64,000 bases of DNA from Lacinutrix venerupis (GTDB lineage: Bacteria > Bacteroidota > Bacteroidia > Flavobacteriales > Flavobacteriaceae), in contig NZ_RCCH01000005.1 of assembly GCF_003663945.1 (NCBI RefSeq), positions 124,001-188,000 of the forward strand, in the 5' to 3' direction. The notes under the pieces are model-generated. The model worked only from the letters and a program-made list of their open reading frames with translations. It ran no database searches and was not told where the DNA came from. Positions 36,483 through 45,246 of this stretch are shown here, piece by piece. The position numbers and the translations under genes were made by a program. The stretch's first letter is position 1, and each line of letters starts with the position of its first letter.

Positions 36483-37610
36483 TTACTTAAGGCTTTTTAC
36501 AACTTTAGAAATTCGATCTCTATCTTGTTCTGTAAGGTTAGAGCCACTTGGTAAGCAAAGTCCTTTTTCAAACAATGTTTCACTAATATTAGTTCCATAA
36601 AATGGTGCATTTTTAAATACAGGTTGCAAATGCATAGGTTTCCATAGCGGTCTTGTTTCTATATTAGCTTCTAGCATTTTATTAAACAGTTCTTCTTTAG
36701 TAAATGGTGCATTTTCATTAACAACGATGCAACTTAACCAATGATTTGAATACGAATACTCATTAGGTTCTGTAAATACATCTACACCTTCAACATCACT
36801 AAACAATTCTTTATAAAAACTGTTCATCTCGCGTCTTAAGTTTATATGCTTATCTAAGATCTCCATTTGACCTCTTCCTATTCCTGCACTAATGTTACTC
36901 ATTCTATAATTATAACCAATTTGAGAATGCTGATAGTGAGTTGCTTGATCTCTGGCTTGCGTTGCAAGAAAAATAGTATTTTGTTTCTTTTCTATGTTAT
37001 TACAAACCATTGCTCCACCACCAGAGGTTGTAATAATTTTATTTCCATTAAATGATAAAATTGAAAAATCTCCGAAAGTTCCACATTTTCTACCTTTAAA
37101 CGTTGAGCCTAATGCTTCTGCAGCATCTTCTACTACCGGAATATTGTACATTTTGGCTATTGCTAATAACTCGTCTATTCTGGCTGGCATGCCATATAAA
37201 TGTACTATAATTATTGCTTTTGGTGTTTTGCCTTTTGCTATTCTATCTTTTATAGCTGTTTCTAAATGAATTGGGCACATATTCCATGTATCTTCTTCAC
37301 TGTCTATAAATAATGGTTTTGCACCTTGATAAACAATTGGATTTGCTGATGCAGAAAACGTCATACTTTGGCATAATACCTCATCGTTTAAACCTACTCC
37401 CAATTGCACTAATGCCAAGTGTATTGCTGCAGTACCAGAAGATAATGCTGCTACATGTACATCTTCTTTTAAATAAGATTCTAAATCTTTTTCAAAACCT
37501 GTTACATTTGGTCCTAACGGCGCAATCCAGTTAGTATCGAAAGCTTCCTTTATATACGTTTGCTCATTACCTCCCATGTGTGGAGAGGATAGCCATATTT
37601 TTTGATTCAT
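36483..37610 (-). CDS. DegT/DnrJ/EryC1/StrS-family aminotransferase (PglE-like)
   Basis: A 375-residue PLP enzyme that aminates a 4-keto sugar nucleotide. PLP-binding Lys191 is in FNGNKIITT, with VEDAAEALGS (160-169) and SSGTAAIHLAL (58-68) as family signatures. It begins with IWLSSPHMGGNE, as in PglE/WbpE-type proteins. It lies 7 bp after the PglD-like acetyltransferase gene and 95 bp before the dehydratase gene. The set would make UDP-4-amino sugars from the dehydratase product. Confidence 0.9.
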   Translation of the reverse strand: MNQKIWLSSPHMGGNEQTYIKEAFDTNWIAPLGPNVTGFEKDLESYLKEDVHVAALSSGTAAIHLALVQLGVGLNDEVLCQSMTFSASANPIVYQGAKPLFIDSEEDTWNMCPIHLETAIKDRIAKGKTPKAIIIVHLYGMPARIDELLAIAKMYNIPVVEDAAEALGSTFKGRKCGTFGDFSILSFNGNKIITTSGGGAMVCNNIEKKQNTIFLATQARDQATHYQHSQIGYNYRMSNISAGIGRGQMEILDKHINLRREMNSFYKELFSDVEGVDVFTEPNEYSYSNHWLSCIVVNENAPFTKEELFNKMLEANIETRPLWKPMHLQPVFKNAPFYGTNISETLFEKGLCLPSGSNLTEQDRDRISKVVKSLK

Positions 37611-37617
37611 AACAATA

Positions 37618-38271
37618 TTAATTATGGAATTTAATTGGTTTTGCAGGAATACCTACAGCTGTACAATTTTCTGGTAAAGATTTAGATACCACAGCACCAG
37701 CACCTACAATAGTATTTGTTCCAATACTTAAGTTATTAATTATTTTAGCTCCTGTACCAACATATACATTTTCCTCGATAATAACTTCTCCAGAAATATT
37801 TACACTTGGCATAAATGAACTATAGCTTTTTATTGTTGTATCATGACCAACTGTACAAGAAAGATTTAATGTTACAAAATCTTGGATATCGATATTGCAG
37901 GTAATTATATTTCCTGCACAAATAATGTTTCCGATACCTATTGCTACATCGTCGGTAGATTTAATAACATTAGGATGAATTAAGTTTGGAAACTTAATAT
38001 TAGTATTATTTATACTAGAAATTAATTTCTTTTTTATTTCTGGTACACCTACACCTAAAGCTATATTTAAATTATAGTCTATATTATTTATAGATTCTAT
38101 TGAACCAAGATTTTTTATGCCATTAATGGATTTTCCTACTTCAATATTATCATCAAAAAAACCAATAACTTCATATTGTTTTTCTTTACTATTAATATCA
38201 TCAATTAAACACTTTACCTCTCTTCCAAATCCGCCAGCTCCAATAATCGCTATTTTTTCTATATTTTCCAT
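37618..38271 (-). CDS. sugar O/N-acetyltransferase (PglD-like)
   Basis: A 217-residue acetyltransferase: N-terminal Rossmann-like part (IGAGGFGREVKCLIDD, residues 10-25) and a C-terminal left-handed beta-helix with hexapeptide repeats (EENVYVGTGAKIINNL and others), ending GIPAKPIKF. The His in VGHDTTIKS (about 140) is a probable catalytic base. By context it acetylates the 4-amino of the PglE-like product using acetyl-CoA. In family terms other sugar acetyltransferases (NeuD) are also possible. Confidence 0.88.
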   Translation of the reverse strand: MENIEKIAIIGAGGFGREVKCLIDDINSKEKQYEVIGFFDDNIEVGKSINGIKNLGSIESINNIDYNLNIALGVGVPEIKKKLISSINNTNIKFPNLIHPNVIKSTDDVAIGIGNIICAGNIITCNIDIQDFVTLNLSCTVGHDTTIKSYSSFMPSVNISGEVIIEENVYVGTGAKIINNLSIGTNTIVGAGAVVSKSLPENCTAVGIPAKPIKFHN

Positions 38272-38277
38272 ACTAAA

Positions 38278-38883
38278 TTAGTTGTTTCCATTAAACTTAA
38301 ATGTAGTTGCTTGATTTTCTGTATTAATATCTTCAGATTTTATAACCTTACCTATGGTTTTTAAAATTATTTTTAAATCTAAAATAATACTAATATTTTC
38401 TACGTACCAAACGTCTAATTCAAATTTCTTCTTCCATGTAATTGCATTTCTTCCATTAACTTGAGCCCAACCAGTTATTCCTGGTTTTACATCGTGTCTC
38501 TTTTTTTGTGTTTCGTTATACAATGGAAGATATTCTGGAAGTAAAGGCCTTGGCCCTACTAAACTCATATCTCCTTTAAGCACATTTAAAAGTTGCGGTA
38601 ACTCGTCTAAAGATGTTTTTCTAACAAATTTCCCTACAGGTGTTAATCTTTTTGCATCAGGTAATAGATTTCCATTAGCATCTTTTTTATCTGTCATTGT
38701 TTTAAATTTAATGACTTTAAAAATTTCTCCTTTTTTTCCTGGTCTTTCTTGAAAGAAAAAAGGTTTACCGTTATTATTAAAAAGTAATAGTATTAAAACT
38801 AATATAAAAAAAGGACTAAATAGTACTAAAGCTATTAATGCTGCTATAAAATCTAAACTTGGTTTAATTAACCTGATATACAT
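38278..38883 (-). CDS. initiating sugar transferase, short form (PglC-like)
   Basis: A 201-residue monotopic phosphoglycosyl transferase: one re-entrant hydrophobic segment (about 8-32), the [10 protein letters not shown] strand, [21 protein letters not shown] and [14 protein letters not shown]. It moves a phospho-sugar (probably UDP-diNAcBac given the neighbours) to undecaprenyl phosphate. It ends 6 bp before the PglD-like gene and overlaps the next gene by one base. It is the second initiating transferase of the locus. Confidence 0.9.
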   Translation of the reverse strand: MYIRLIKPSLDFIAALIALVLFSPFFILVLILLLFNNNGKPFFFQERPGKKGEIFKVIKFKTMTDKKDANGNLLPDAKRLTPVGKFVRKTSLDELPQLLNVLKGDMSLVGPRPLLPEYLPLYNETQKKRHDVKPGITGWAQVNGRNAITWKKKFELDVWYVENISIILDLKIILKTIGKVIKSEDINTENQATTFKFNGNN

Positions 38884-40124
38884 TATTCTAAAACTTCTTT
38901 TATTTTATTAGTATATTTTGAAGCTAAATCCCTTCTGTCAAAATATTTTTTAGCATGGTTAAAACCATTTTCTCCCATTATATTAAGAGACTCTTTATTA
39001 GCCAACATTAACCTAATTCCTTTTTCTATTTCTTCTGGATTTTCAGGCTCAACATAATAACCGCATTTAGCCTGCTCAACTAAATCTCTTGAAACACCAT
39101 CTATCGCAAGTAAAATTGGCTTTTTACAAGACATATAATCGAATGTTTTATTAGAGTATATTGTTTTGAAAGTATCAACTTTTTTTAAGACAGATGCACC
39201 AGCATCTGAAGCTAAAATATACTTAAACACTTCTTTTTTAGCAACAGAATCTCTAAAAATTATATTATTCAATTTTCTTTTAGCAGCTTCTTCAACTAGC
39301 ATGTCTTTTTGCATACCTGCTCCAATTAATTGAAATACAACATTGGTATCTTTTAACCTCTCTGCAGTTTCTATTAATTGAATTAAATGATTAGCAACAC
39401 CATGAGCTCCAACATAAGTTATTACAAACTTATCTTGAAGATTAAGTTCTTTCTTAAAAGCAGTAGCGTCAAAATTTTCCTGAATGCTTTCTGCTAAAGA
39501 AAAATCTGCTGCATTTGGTATAAAAATAACTTTCTTGGGATCAATTTTTTTATCTACTATTAACTTCTCTCTAAACGCTGGTGTTAACACATTAATTAAT
39601 GCAGCTTTTTTATAAATAAAGCGCTCAAACCAATAAGCGAATTTAATTATCATTTTATTTTTTAATACACCTGTATCTATTGCAGATTCTGGCCACAAAT
39701 CTCTAATTTCGAAAACAAACGGCACACTTTTTATTTTTGATAAAACATAAGCGGTGATACCTACAAATAGTGGAGGAGATGTAACAAGAATAACATCAAA
39801 TTTTTTATTAGTTTTAAATAAACCAGCGTAAATGCTTGAGAAAACAAATGAAAAATAAGCCCATAGTCTTCCTAAAAAATTAGTATTATAACTCTCGGAT
39901 ACATGAGATCTAATGACATCTACATTATTATAAAAATCTAAATCAGTAAAAAAATACTTTCCTTTATATTTTTCAGGTTTTTTACCTGTTGCATAATGTA
40001 CCATCCCTGCTAAAACCGTAATTTCATGACCTTGGTTTGCCCATACCTGTGTCATCTCATTAAAACGTGAGCCTCCACCGTCTCCTTTTTCTAAAAAATA
40101 TTGATGTATGAGTAATATTTTCAT
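38883..40124 (-). CDS. glycosyltransferase family 4 (WbuB-like)
   Basis: A 413-residue GT-B enzyme: [20 protein letters not shown] at the N-terminus, the acceptor strand [10 protein letters not shown], and the donor-binding [10 protein letters not shown], ending with EP(E)[10 protein letters not shown]. It resembles WbuB-like transferases (fucosamine-type) that add the second sugar. Overlap with the PglC-like gene by one base makes co-translation likely. Confidence 0.87.
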   Translation of the reverse strand: MKILLIHQYFLEKGDGGGSRFNEMTQVWANQGHEITVLAGMVHYATGKKPEKYKGKYFFTDLDFYNNVDVIRSHVSESYNTNFLGRLWAYFSFVFSSIYAGLFKTNKKFDVILVTSPPLFVGITAYVLSKIKSVPFVFEIRDLWPESAIDTGVLKNKMIIKFAYWFERFIYKKAALINVLTPAFREKLIVDKKIDPKKVIFIPNAADFSLAESIQENFDATAFKKELNLQDKFVITYVGAHGVANHLIQLIETAERLKDTNVVFQLIGAGMQKDMLVEEAAKRKLNNIIFRDSVAKKEVFKYILASDAGASVLKKVDTFKTIYSNKTFDYMSCKKPILLAIDGVSRDLVEQAKCGYYVEPENPEEIEKGIRLMLANKESLNIMGENGFNHAKKYFDRRDLASKYTNKIKEVLE

Positions 40125-40125
40125 A

Positions 40126-42024
40126 TTATAACTTTATTTTAATTTCGGTATTAAAGGTGTTTGTTTTAGTGGCAAAGGTAAGCCTAATACTTTTTTCTTT
40201 TACACCGTAGTAACTAGAAAAGTATTTTTCTTCTATTAAAGGATTTAATTTATTTCCAGTAGCATCGGTTGTTTCGATAGTTATTTTATCTAAAAATTCT
40301 GGATTTATATGCCAATATTGGTTTTTTGTGAAATTATTAGTGTTTTTAAACTCATCTGTAACACTCCAAATATTCTTAGAAACTGGTTTTTCAACCCTTC
40401 GGTTGTGGAAAATATTATTTCCTAAATTTTTAAAAGCCTTAATTTCACCATTAAATATATAATTATCCTGCTTTTTAATTAAGGTTGCCTTAGCATATTT
40501 AACCCAATTATACCATATAAAACGACTGCCTTTTAGCATTTGATTTTCGCCTTCAATACCAACAGTATTATGACCTTCGCAACCATTAAAGAAATTTATA
40601 AGTTCTTTTTCTGTATTGTATTTATAAGAACCAGAATCTCTTAAAATATTATTGCCATTCACCCAAATATCTAAATGCAAATTGTCTGACTGTGCAGGCC
40701 TATCTTTATATTTCCCACAACGTATAAATGTTTTTACATCTTGATCTTGAATAATATAATATCCACCCTTATCAAAAACATTTATATCTGGAATTTGAAT
40801 ATTATCCGCTTGTTTTTCGTTTTTAAAACCATACCAAAACTGGCTTTCGGACTTGTAATAATATTTATTACCTAGAGCTAAACGTAAATCGTCTAATTGC
40901 GATTTATAGTTTCTATAGTCTTTATTTGTTAGCTTAAAAAATAAAGCGCCATCGTTAGATCCATAATTTGGTAACTCTCCAAAAACCGGATCTAAACAAG
41001 TCTCTAAAAAACTTAATGATTTTTCTGCTCTATCGTAAACAACTGGTTTAAATTTTTCGTTATTTAACTTAGATAATTGAATTGCCCATGTTAATAACTG
41101 CACGGTCACACGGTGATAATTCATAGAATATTGAAGAAATGTACCGTCTTTATATATTTGATATTCTACTTCTTGTTCAAACCATTTTTTTCCTTTTATG
41201 CTCCATTTTTTTGTGTCTGCCATGAATGGAAATAGTTTGGCAGATAAATATAACATTAAGGTTTCTGTTATAGCATGGTTATTTCTTACAGCAATTCTTG
41301 AAAAGTGAATATTATTATATACATGGTGCAATTGCCAGTATATTGAATTCATTATTTCTTGATACAGTGTTTCGTTTAAATTCTCTGAATCTTTGTAATA
41401 ATAGAGAGCAAATGTCCAATTTAAAACCCTTAAGCTTATTTCTTGGCTACATTTATAGTTTGGACCTTGATTTATAGGATTCTTAGCTATAAAATCTTTA
41501 ATTTCATTAAAAACCAATTGCGATTGATCTTCATCAAAATGATAATCGTATCTAATAACATCATATAAAAATGAAAATCTTGCTTTCTCCCAAACAAACT
41601 TTATATCTCCAGCTTCTAATGAAATATCTTGTATTTCACTCCAATGCTTTGAAATATCATACTTGTGATTTGTTATTGGATTTGTAATCCAGTCGTAATG
41701 TTTTCCTAAGCTTAATTCTTGTTTACTAAAAAAAGTAAAGGTTCCATTCTCTATCTTTTGAAAAGTAGATTTTAACTTCTCATCTCTATCTTTTGGAAGC
41801 TTATGTATATCTTTTCCGTAGAAGAAAAATGGAGATAAATTATTTTTCCACTCTTCTAGAGTTATAAATGTTTTAAACTCAGGATTTATAGGAAATGCTT
41901 TTTTCTGCCATCCTAATTTTGTTGAAATCGCATAATAGATTCTAAATAAAACATATCGCAATCCCATGTTTTTAAAAAGATCGAAAACATGCTTTATATT
42001 ATCAATATACAATTTATTCATCAT
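40126..42024 (-). CDS. heparinase II/III family protein in polysaccharide locus
   Basis: A 632-residue protein with no clear signal peptide. The N-terminal half (about 80-380) has the alpha/alpha toroid pattern of polysaccharide lyases (IHFSRIAVRNNHAITETLML, YQIYKDGTFLQYSMNYHRVT) and the C-terminal half (about 400-630) the beta-sheet part of heparinase II/III (SDNLHLDIWVNGNNILRDSG, FNGCEGHNTV). Candidate catalytic residues are the His/Tyr in NYHRVT and the His in NNHAIT. It sits between a GT4 gene and a LbH acetyltransferase gene. In such loci it may trim or release polymer; its substrate is not predictable. Confidence 0.82.
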   Translation of the reverse strand: MMNKLYIDNIKHVFDLFKNMGLRYVLFRIYYAISTKLGWQKKAFPINPEFKTFITLEEWKNNLSPFFFYGKDIHKLPKDRDEKLKSTFQKIENGTFTFFSKQELSLGKHYDWITNPITNHKYDISKHWSEIQDISLEAGDIKFVWEKARFSFLYDVIRYDYHFDEDQSQLVFNEIKDFIAKNPINQGPNYKCSQEISLRVLNWTFALYYYKDSENLNETLYQEIMNSIYWQLHHVYNNIHFSRIAVRNNHAITETLMLYLSAKLFPFMADTKKWSIKGKKWFEQEVEYQIYKDGTFLQYSMNYHRVTVQLLTWAIQLSKLNNEKFKPVVYDRAEKSLSFLETCLDPVFGELPNYGSNDGALFFKLTNKDYRNYKSQLDDLRLALGNKYYYKSESQFWYGFKNEKQADNIQIPDINVFDKGGYYIIQDQDVKTFIRCGKYKDRPAQSDNLHLDIWVNGNNILRDSGSYKYNTEKELINFFNGCEGHNTVGIEGENQMLKGSRFIWYNWVKYAKATLIKKQDNYIFNGEIKAFKNLGNNIFHNRRVEKPVSKNIWSVTDEFKNTNNFTKNQYWHINPEFLDKITIETTDATGNKLNPLIEEKYFSSYYGVKEKSIRLTFATKTNTFNTEIKIKL

Positions 42025-42466
42025 ATTCCCAATACCTTTCTTTTCTATCTGATTTGATTATTTTAAAAGGGTTTCCGACAACTGTGGAATTATCAGGTAT
42101 ACTTTTATTTATTACAGAATTACTGCCTATAATAACATTATTACCTATTTCTATCTCTCCGAAAATTACTGATCCTGCTCCAACATAAACATCATTTCCC
42201 AAAACAGGAACTTTTTTTTCTCCAAAATTTCGACCTATGGTAACATTTTGTCCAATTAAACAATTATTTCCAATAACCGAGTTTGAATGTATTACAACCC
42301 CTAATCCCCAATACCCAAGTTTTACATTTTTTCCGATTTTTGCAGTAGATGGTATCCATGCAGAAAAAATTAACCTGTTTAAAAATGATAACATTTTAGC
42401 TATAGGTTTTAGTTTAATTTTATTTAAAAAAAAACCTATTCTATATAAAACTAATTCAATTCTCAT
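42014..42466 (-). CDS. LbH serine-acetyltransferase-like protein
   Basis: A 150-residue hexapeptide-repeat enzyme: N-terminal hydrophobic helix (about 10-35), then repeats such as IHSNSVIGNNCLIGQNVTIG and NDVYVGAGSVIFGEIEIGNN. It fits the SAT/CysE-like group found in polysaccharide loci, which O-acetylate sugars. It overlaps the heparinase-family gene by 11 bp and the upstream GT by 11 bp. Confidence 0.85.
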   Translation of the reverse strand: MRIELVLYRIGFFLNKIKLKPIAKMLSFLNRLIFSAWIPSTAKIGKNVKLGYWGLGVVIHSNSVIGNNCLIGQNVTIGRNFGEKKVPVLGNDVYVGAGSVIFGEIEIGNNVIIGSNSVINKSIPDNSTVVGNPFKIIKSDRKERYWEYDE

Positions 42467-43577
42467 AAGCGTAGATTAACGATTTTTTAAATGTGTCATA
42501 ATAACTCTCAAAGCTATATTTTGTTTTAATTCTTTGTTTTGCATTTACACCATATTCTTGTAAAATAGATCTATCTGAAGATAATTTATTTAAAAGATTT
42601 AATAGGTTTTCTTTAGTCATATCATTAATTATAAAACCACTATTATTATCTATTAAATCTTTTTCTGTTCCATCCGCAGAAGAACAAACAACTGGCAAAC
42701 CATAAGCCATAGACTCACAAATGGCTAATCCACCAAGACCTGGTAAAACAAATATATCTGAGTTAAAATAATACTCCTCCAATCCTTCTGTTATTCTTCC
42801 GTGAAAGTGTATGTTATCTGACGCACTTTGATAGGTTTGTTTTAAATTATTATAATATTCGGCACCAGAACCTATTATATCAAGGCGACTATTGGTACAT
42901 TTTTTTTCAAACTCCAAAAAAACTTCTATTAATAATTCTAAGTTTTTTGCAGGGATTATACTACCGACAAATAATATAGTAAATGGTCGATTGAAATTTA
43001 ATACCTTTTTGCTCTCTTTTTTTAATATTTCCCTCGTGTCTAACACATTAACCCCAACAAAAATTTTATTAGGATCATCAACTCTATTTTCAAAATAACT
43101 TCTGCCAATTGTACTATATGTAAAAATGGAATTCACTTTATTTTCCATAAAGTTAATTAATTTGTCTACTTTACTTCTTTGTGTTGAAACTTCTGTGTTT
43201 TCTAATTTACCCAAAGACCAATAAATAACTTTTTTTCTAAACATTTTAGAATATAAAATAGAAGAAATATTATTTATTAATGATGAAGCGCCTTCAAGTA
43301 ATATTACATCTGGATTTACGCGAACTAAAGAAAAAAATAAAAAGGGAAAAAAGGTAAAATATTTTTTTTCATTATTTTTTTTATAAGGAAATTTTAAAGT
43401 AAATAGTTTCCTTTTTGAATTAAGGTTGTTGGAAGCATTTTGAAGCTTAGTGTTTTTAACTCCATTTCCATGCAGCAAAATAGAGCTAATACTACTATCA
43501 TTTTCTATTTCTTTATAGAAAGGCACTCTATAATGGAAAATTACTTGATAAACTATTGCTAATTTCACATTTTTCAT
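42456..43577 (-). CDS. glycosyltransferase (GT4-type)
   Basis: A 373-residue GT-B enzyme: the N-terminal VKLAIVYQVIFHYRVPFY, and C-terminal donor site with ILFVGSIIPAKN and LPGLGGLAICESMAYGLPVV. I start at the ATG for MKNVKLAIVYQ; a TTG 18 bp upstream in frame is less likely. It lies 131 bp after a wzy-like gene, with a -7-like box (TATATTTG, 43638-43631 minus) in the gap. The donor and acceptor are unknown. Its AT-rich look matches its neighbours in this block. Confidence 0.85.
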   Translation of the reverse strand: MKNVKLAIVYQVIFHYRVPFYKEIENDSSISSILLHGNGVKNTKLQNASNNLNSKRKLFTLKFPYKKNNEKKYFTFFPFLFFSLVRVNPDVILLEGASSLINNISSILYSKMFRKKVIYWSLGKLENTEVSTQRSKVDKLINFMENKVNSIFTYSTIGRSYFENRVDDPNKIFVGVNVLDTREILKKESKKVLNFNRPFTILFVGSIIPAKNLELLIEVFLEFEKKCTNSRLDIIGSGAEYYNNLKQTYQSASDNIHFHGRITEGLEEYYFNSDIFVLPGLGGLAICESMAYGLPVVCSSADGTEKDLIDNNSGFIINDMTKENLLNLLNKLSSDRSILQEYGVNAKQRIKTKYSFESYYDTFKKSLIYAYEN

Positions 43578-43726
43578 AACATCTAAATTTTTCAATTATA
43601 ACTAGTTTTTACTAAACAAATTGAATGCAACAAATATAATTATATATCTTAAAAAAAAATTAGTTTATTTATCTTTTGAAAAGAGGTATTATTGATTTAA
43701 AAACTAAAATAATTTATAAGTGATTT

Positions 43727-44926
43727 TTAGTAAGCTTCATTATTTTCTAAAAGAACTTCTTCTTTGTAAATTAGATTTTGAAATACGAAATAAAAAACTG
43801 AAAAAACTAAAAAACTCTTAAAGAAATTTCCTGCGAAAAAAGCACATGTTAATACTACAATTAAAAGATAACAACTGAATTTTCCTTTGATTTTTTTAAA
43901 GAAATTGTTTTTAAGAAAAAAATAGAATATAACGATTCCTAAAAACCCAAATAAAAAGAACAAGTCTAAAAATTCAAATTCTACTTTATATAGGCCATAT
44001 TTGTTTCCTCCGAATAGGTAGTTTATAAAATTCCAATTCTCATTTGAAAAAATTATAGTTTGTTCTAATAACAAATCTCTTGTTGATGTTAGAACAGTAA
44101 ACATTCCATTTTCCTTATACAATTTTTCTCCATTTGGGAGCAAAACTATTAAGAAATTATCAATAGTCTTTCTAAAAAGAAAATATACTAAAACCAAAAT
44201 TAAAATAGTTGTAGTAGTGATTTTTTTATTCTTTTCAAACAAGTAAAAAAATATTAATAAGGCAATACATAACCATACTATTTTTGTCCCAATTAATAAT
44301 GAAGTTGTTAAAAATAATAAACTAACTATTTTTTTCTTTTTTTCAATAAAAAAATAATATGTTGAAAGTATTAAAAGACAAATATAATAATAGCTTGCCT
44401 CAGATGTTTTTAAGAATATTCCATTATATCCAAATCTATTAGAAAAACTATAAGCTCTGAATAATTCAATTTTAGTAATTAATCCTAATATAATTAAAAT
44501 GCTACTTATTACACCTATAATATAAATAGGTTTTTCTATTGCTTGTATTATAATCTTTTTTTCTTGCTTGTTTAACACCCTAAAAAAAGTAACTAATATA
44601 AATGGATAAGAGTATAGTGATAAATTATATAAATGTTTGAAAACGATTATATAATTATAATCTCTATATAAAGAAAAAAATGCTATTAACGTTAAGATAA
44701 ACATACCTAAATAAAGAATAAGTAAATTAATTTTTTTTCTTTCCCCTAATTTTAATGTTATTAATAAAAGAAACACTATTATTATAAATTTTGGAATAAA
44801 ACTAAATCTATTAAATGTATCTATAGAATATGTCAATAGGATTTTAGTTATAAAATCAAATAGTATGACTATATAGAAAGAATAGATTCCTGTTTTAATC
44901 AATGTACTATTTCTACTCTTTAACAT
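43727..44926 (-). CDS. O-antigen polymerase-like membrane protein (Wzy-type)
   Basis: A 399-residue protein with about 11 to 12 membrane helices and a large loop after helix 8 or so (about 265-305; ENGMFTVLTSTRDLLLEQTI). The pattern of many helices plus one periplasmic loop fits Wzy polymerases; the sequence is too divergent for firm assignment. Its start overlaps the flippase remnant gene by 14 bp. It lies in the low-GC centre of the locus. Confidence 0.7.
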   Translation of the reverse strand: MLKSRNSTLIKTGIYSFYIVILFDFITKILLTYSIDTFNRFSFIPKFIIIVFLLLITLKLGERKKINLLILYLGMFILTLIAFFSLYRDYNYIIVFKHLYNLSLYSYPFILVTFFRVLNKQEKKIIIQAIEKPIYIIGVISSILIILGLITKIELFRAYSFSNRFGYNGIFLKTSEASYYYICLLILSTYYFFIEKKKKIVSLLFLTTSLLIGTKIVWLCIALLIFFYLFEKNKKITTTTILILVLVYFLFRKTIDNFLIVLLPNGEKLYKENGMFTVLTSTRDLLLEQTIIFSNENWNFINYLFGGNKYGLYKVEFEFLDLFFLFGFLGIVIFYFFLKNNFFKKIKGKFSCYLLIVVLTCAFFAGNFFKSFLVFSVFYFVFQNLIYKEEVLLENNEAY

Positions 44927-45122
44927 GATTAATAGTATTTGTTTTCAATTTATAAAACAATATCATTATCATCATAAATACTGCACCAAGAATCAGGTTA
45001 GAATAAATCATAGATGCGGCTCCAGATTGGTTTTGATTAGCCAAATATATAAATAATAACACAATACCTCCATCTCTAAAAATCCTAAAACCAAGCATTG
45101 TCCAATTCATGTTTTTTGACAT
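44913..45122 (-). pseudogene. remnant of a polysaccharide flippase (C-terminal fragment)
   Basis: The 69 residues MSKNMNWTMLGFRIFRDGGI... to the stop resemble the last two membrane helices of a Wzx-type exporter: hydrophobic segments around FRDGGIVLLFIYLA and SGAASMIYSNLILGAVF, with a charged C-terminus. A full flippase would need over 330 more residues upstream, but a stop closes the frame just before, and the next 97 bp are non-coding. An in-frame TTG would add nine residues. It overlaps the following polymerase gene, as would a normal flippase gene. It may be a decayed gene or a small protein with its own role. Confidence 0.55.
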
Positions 45123-45246
45123 ATATGCTTGCGCACAAAAATAACTCAAGAAAAATCACTTCACAATTAATAACGATTTAATAATATTACTGTTATTTTA
45201 TTCAAATATAATAAATAGATAAGTTGAATTTAATCGTATTCATTGC

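Noticed and set aside
43631-43638. TATATTTG box before the GT4-type gene, similar to the box at 45203-45210
   Set aside because: No -33 element is found at 17-21 nt from either box, and such 8-mers are frequent in AT-rich gaps.
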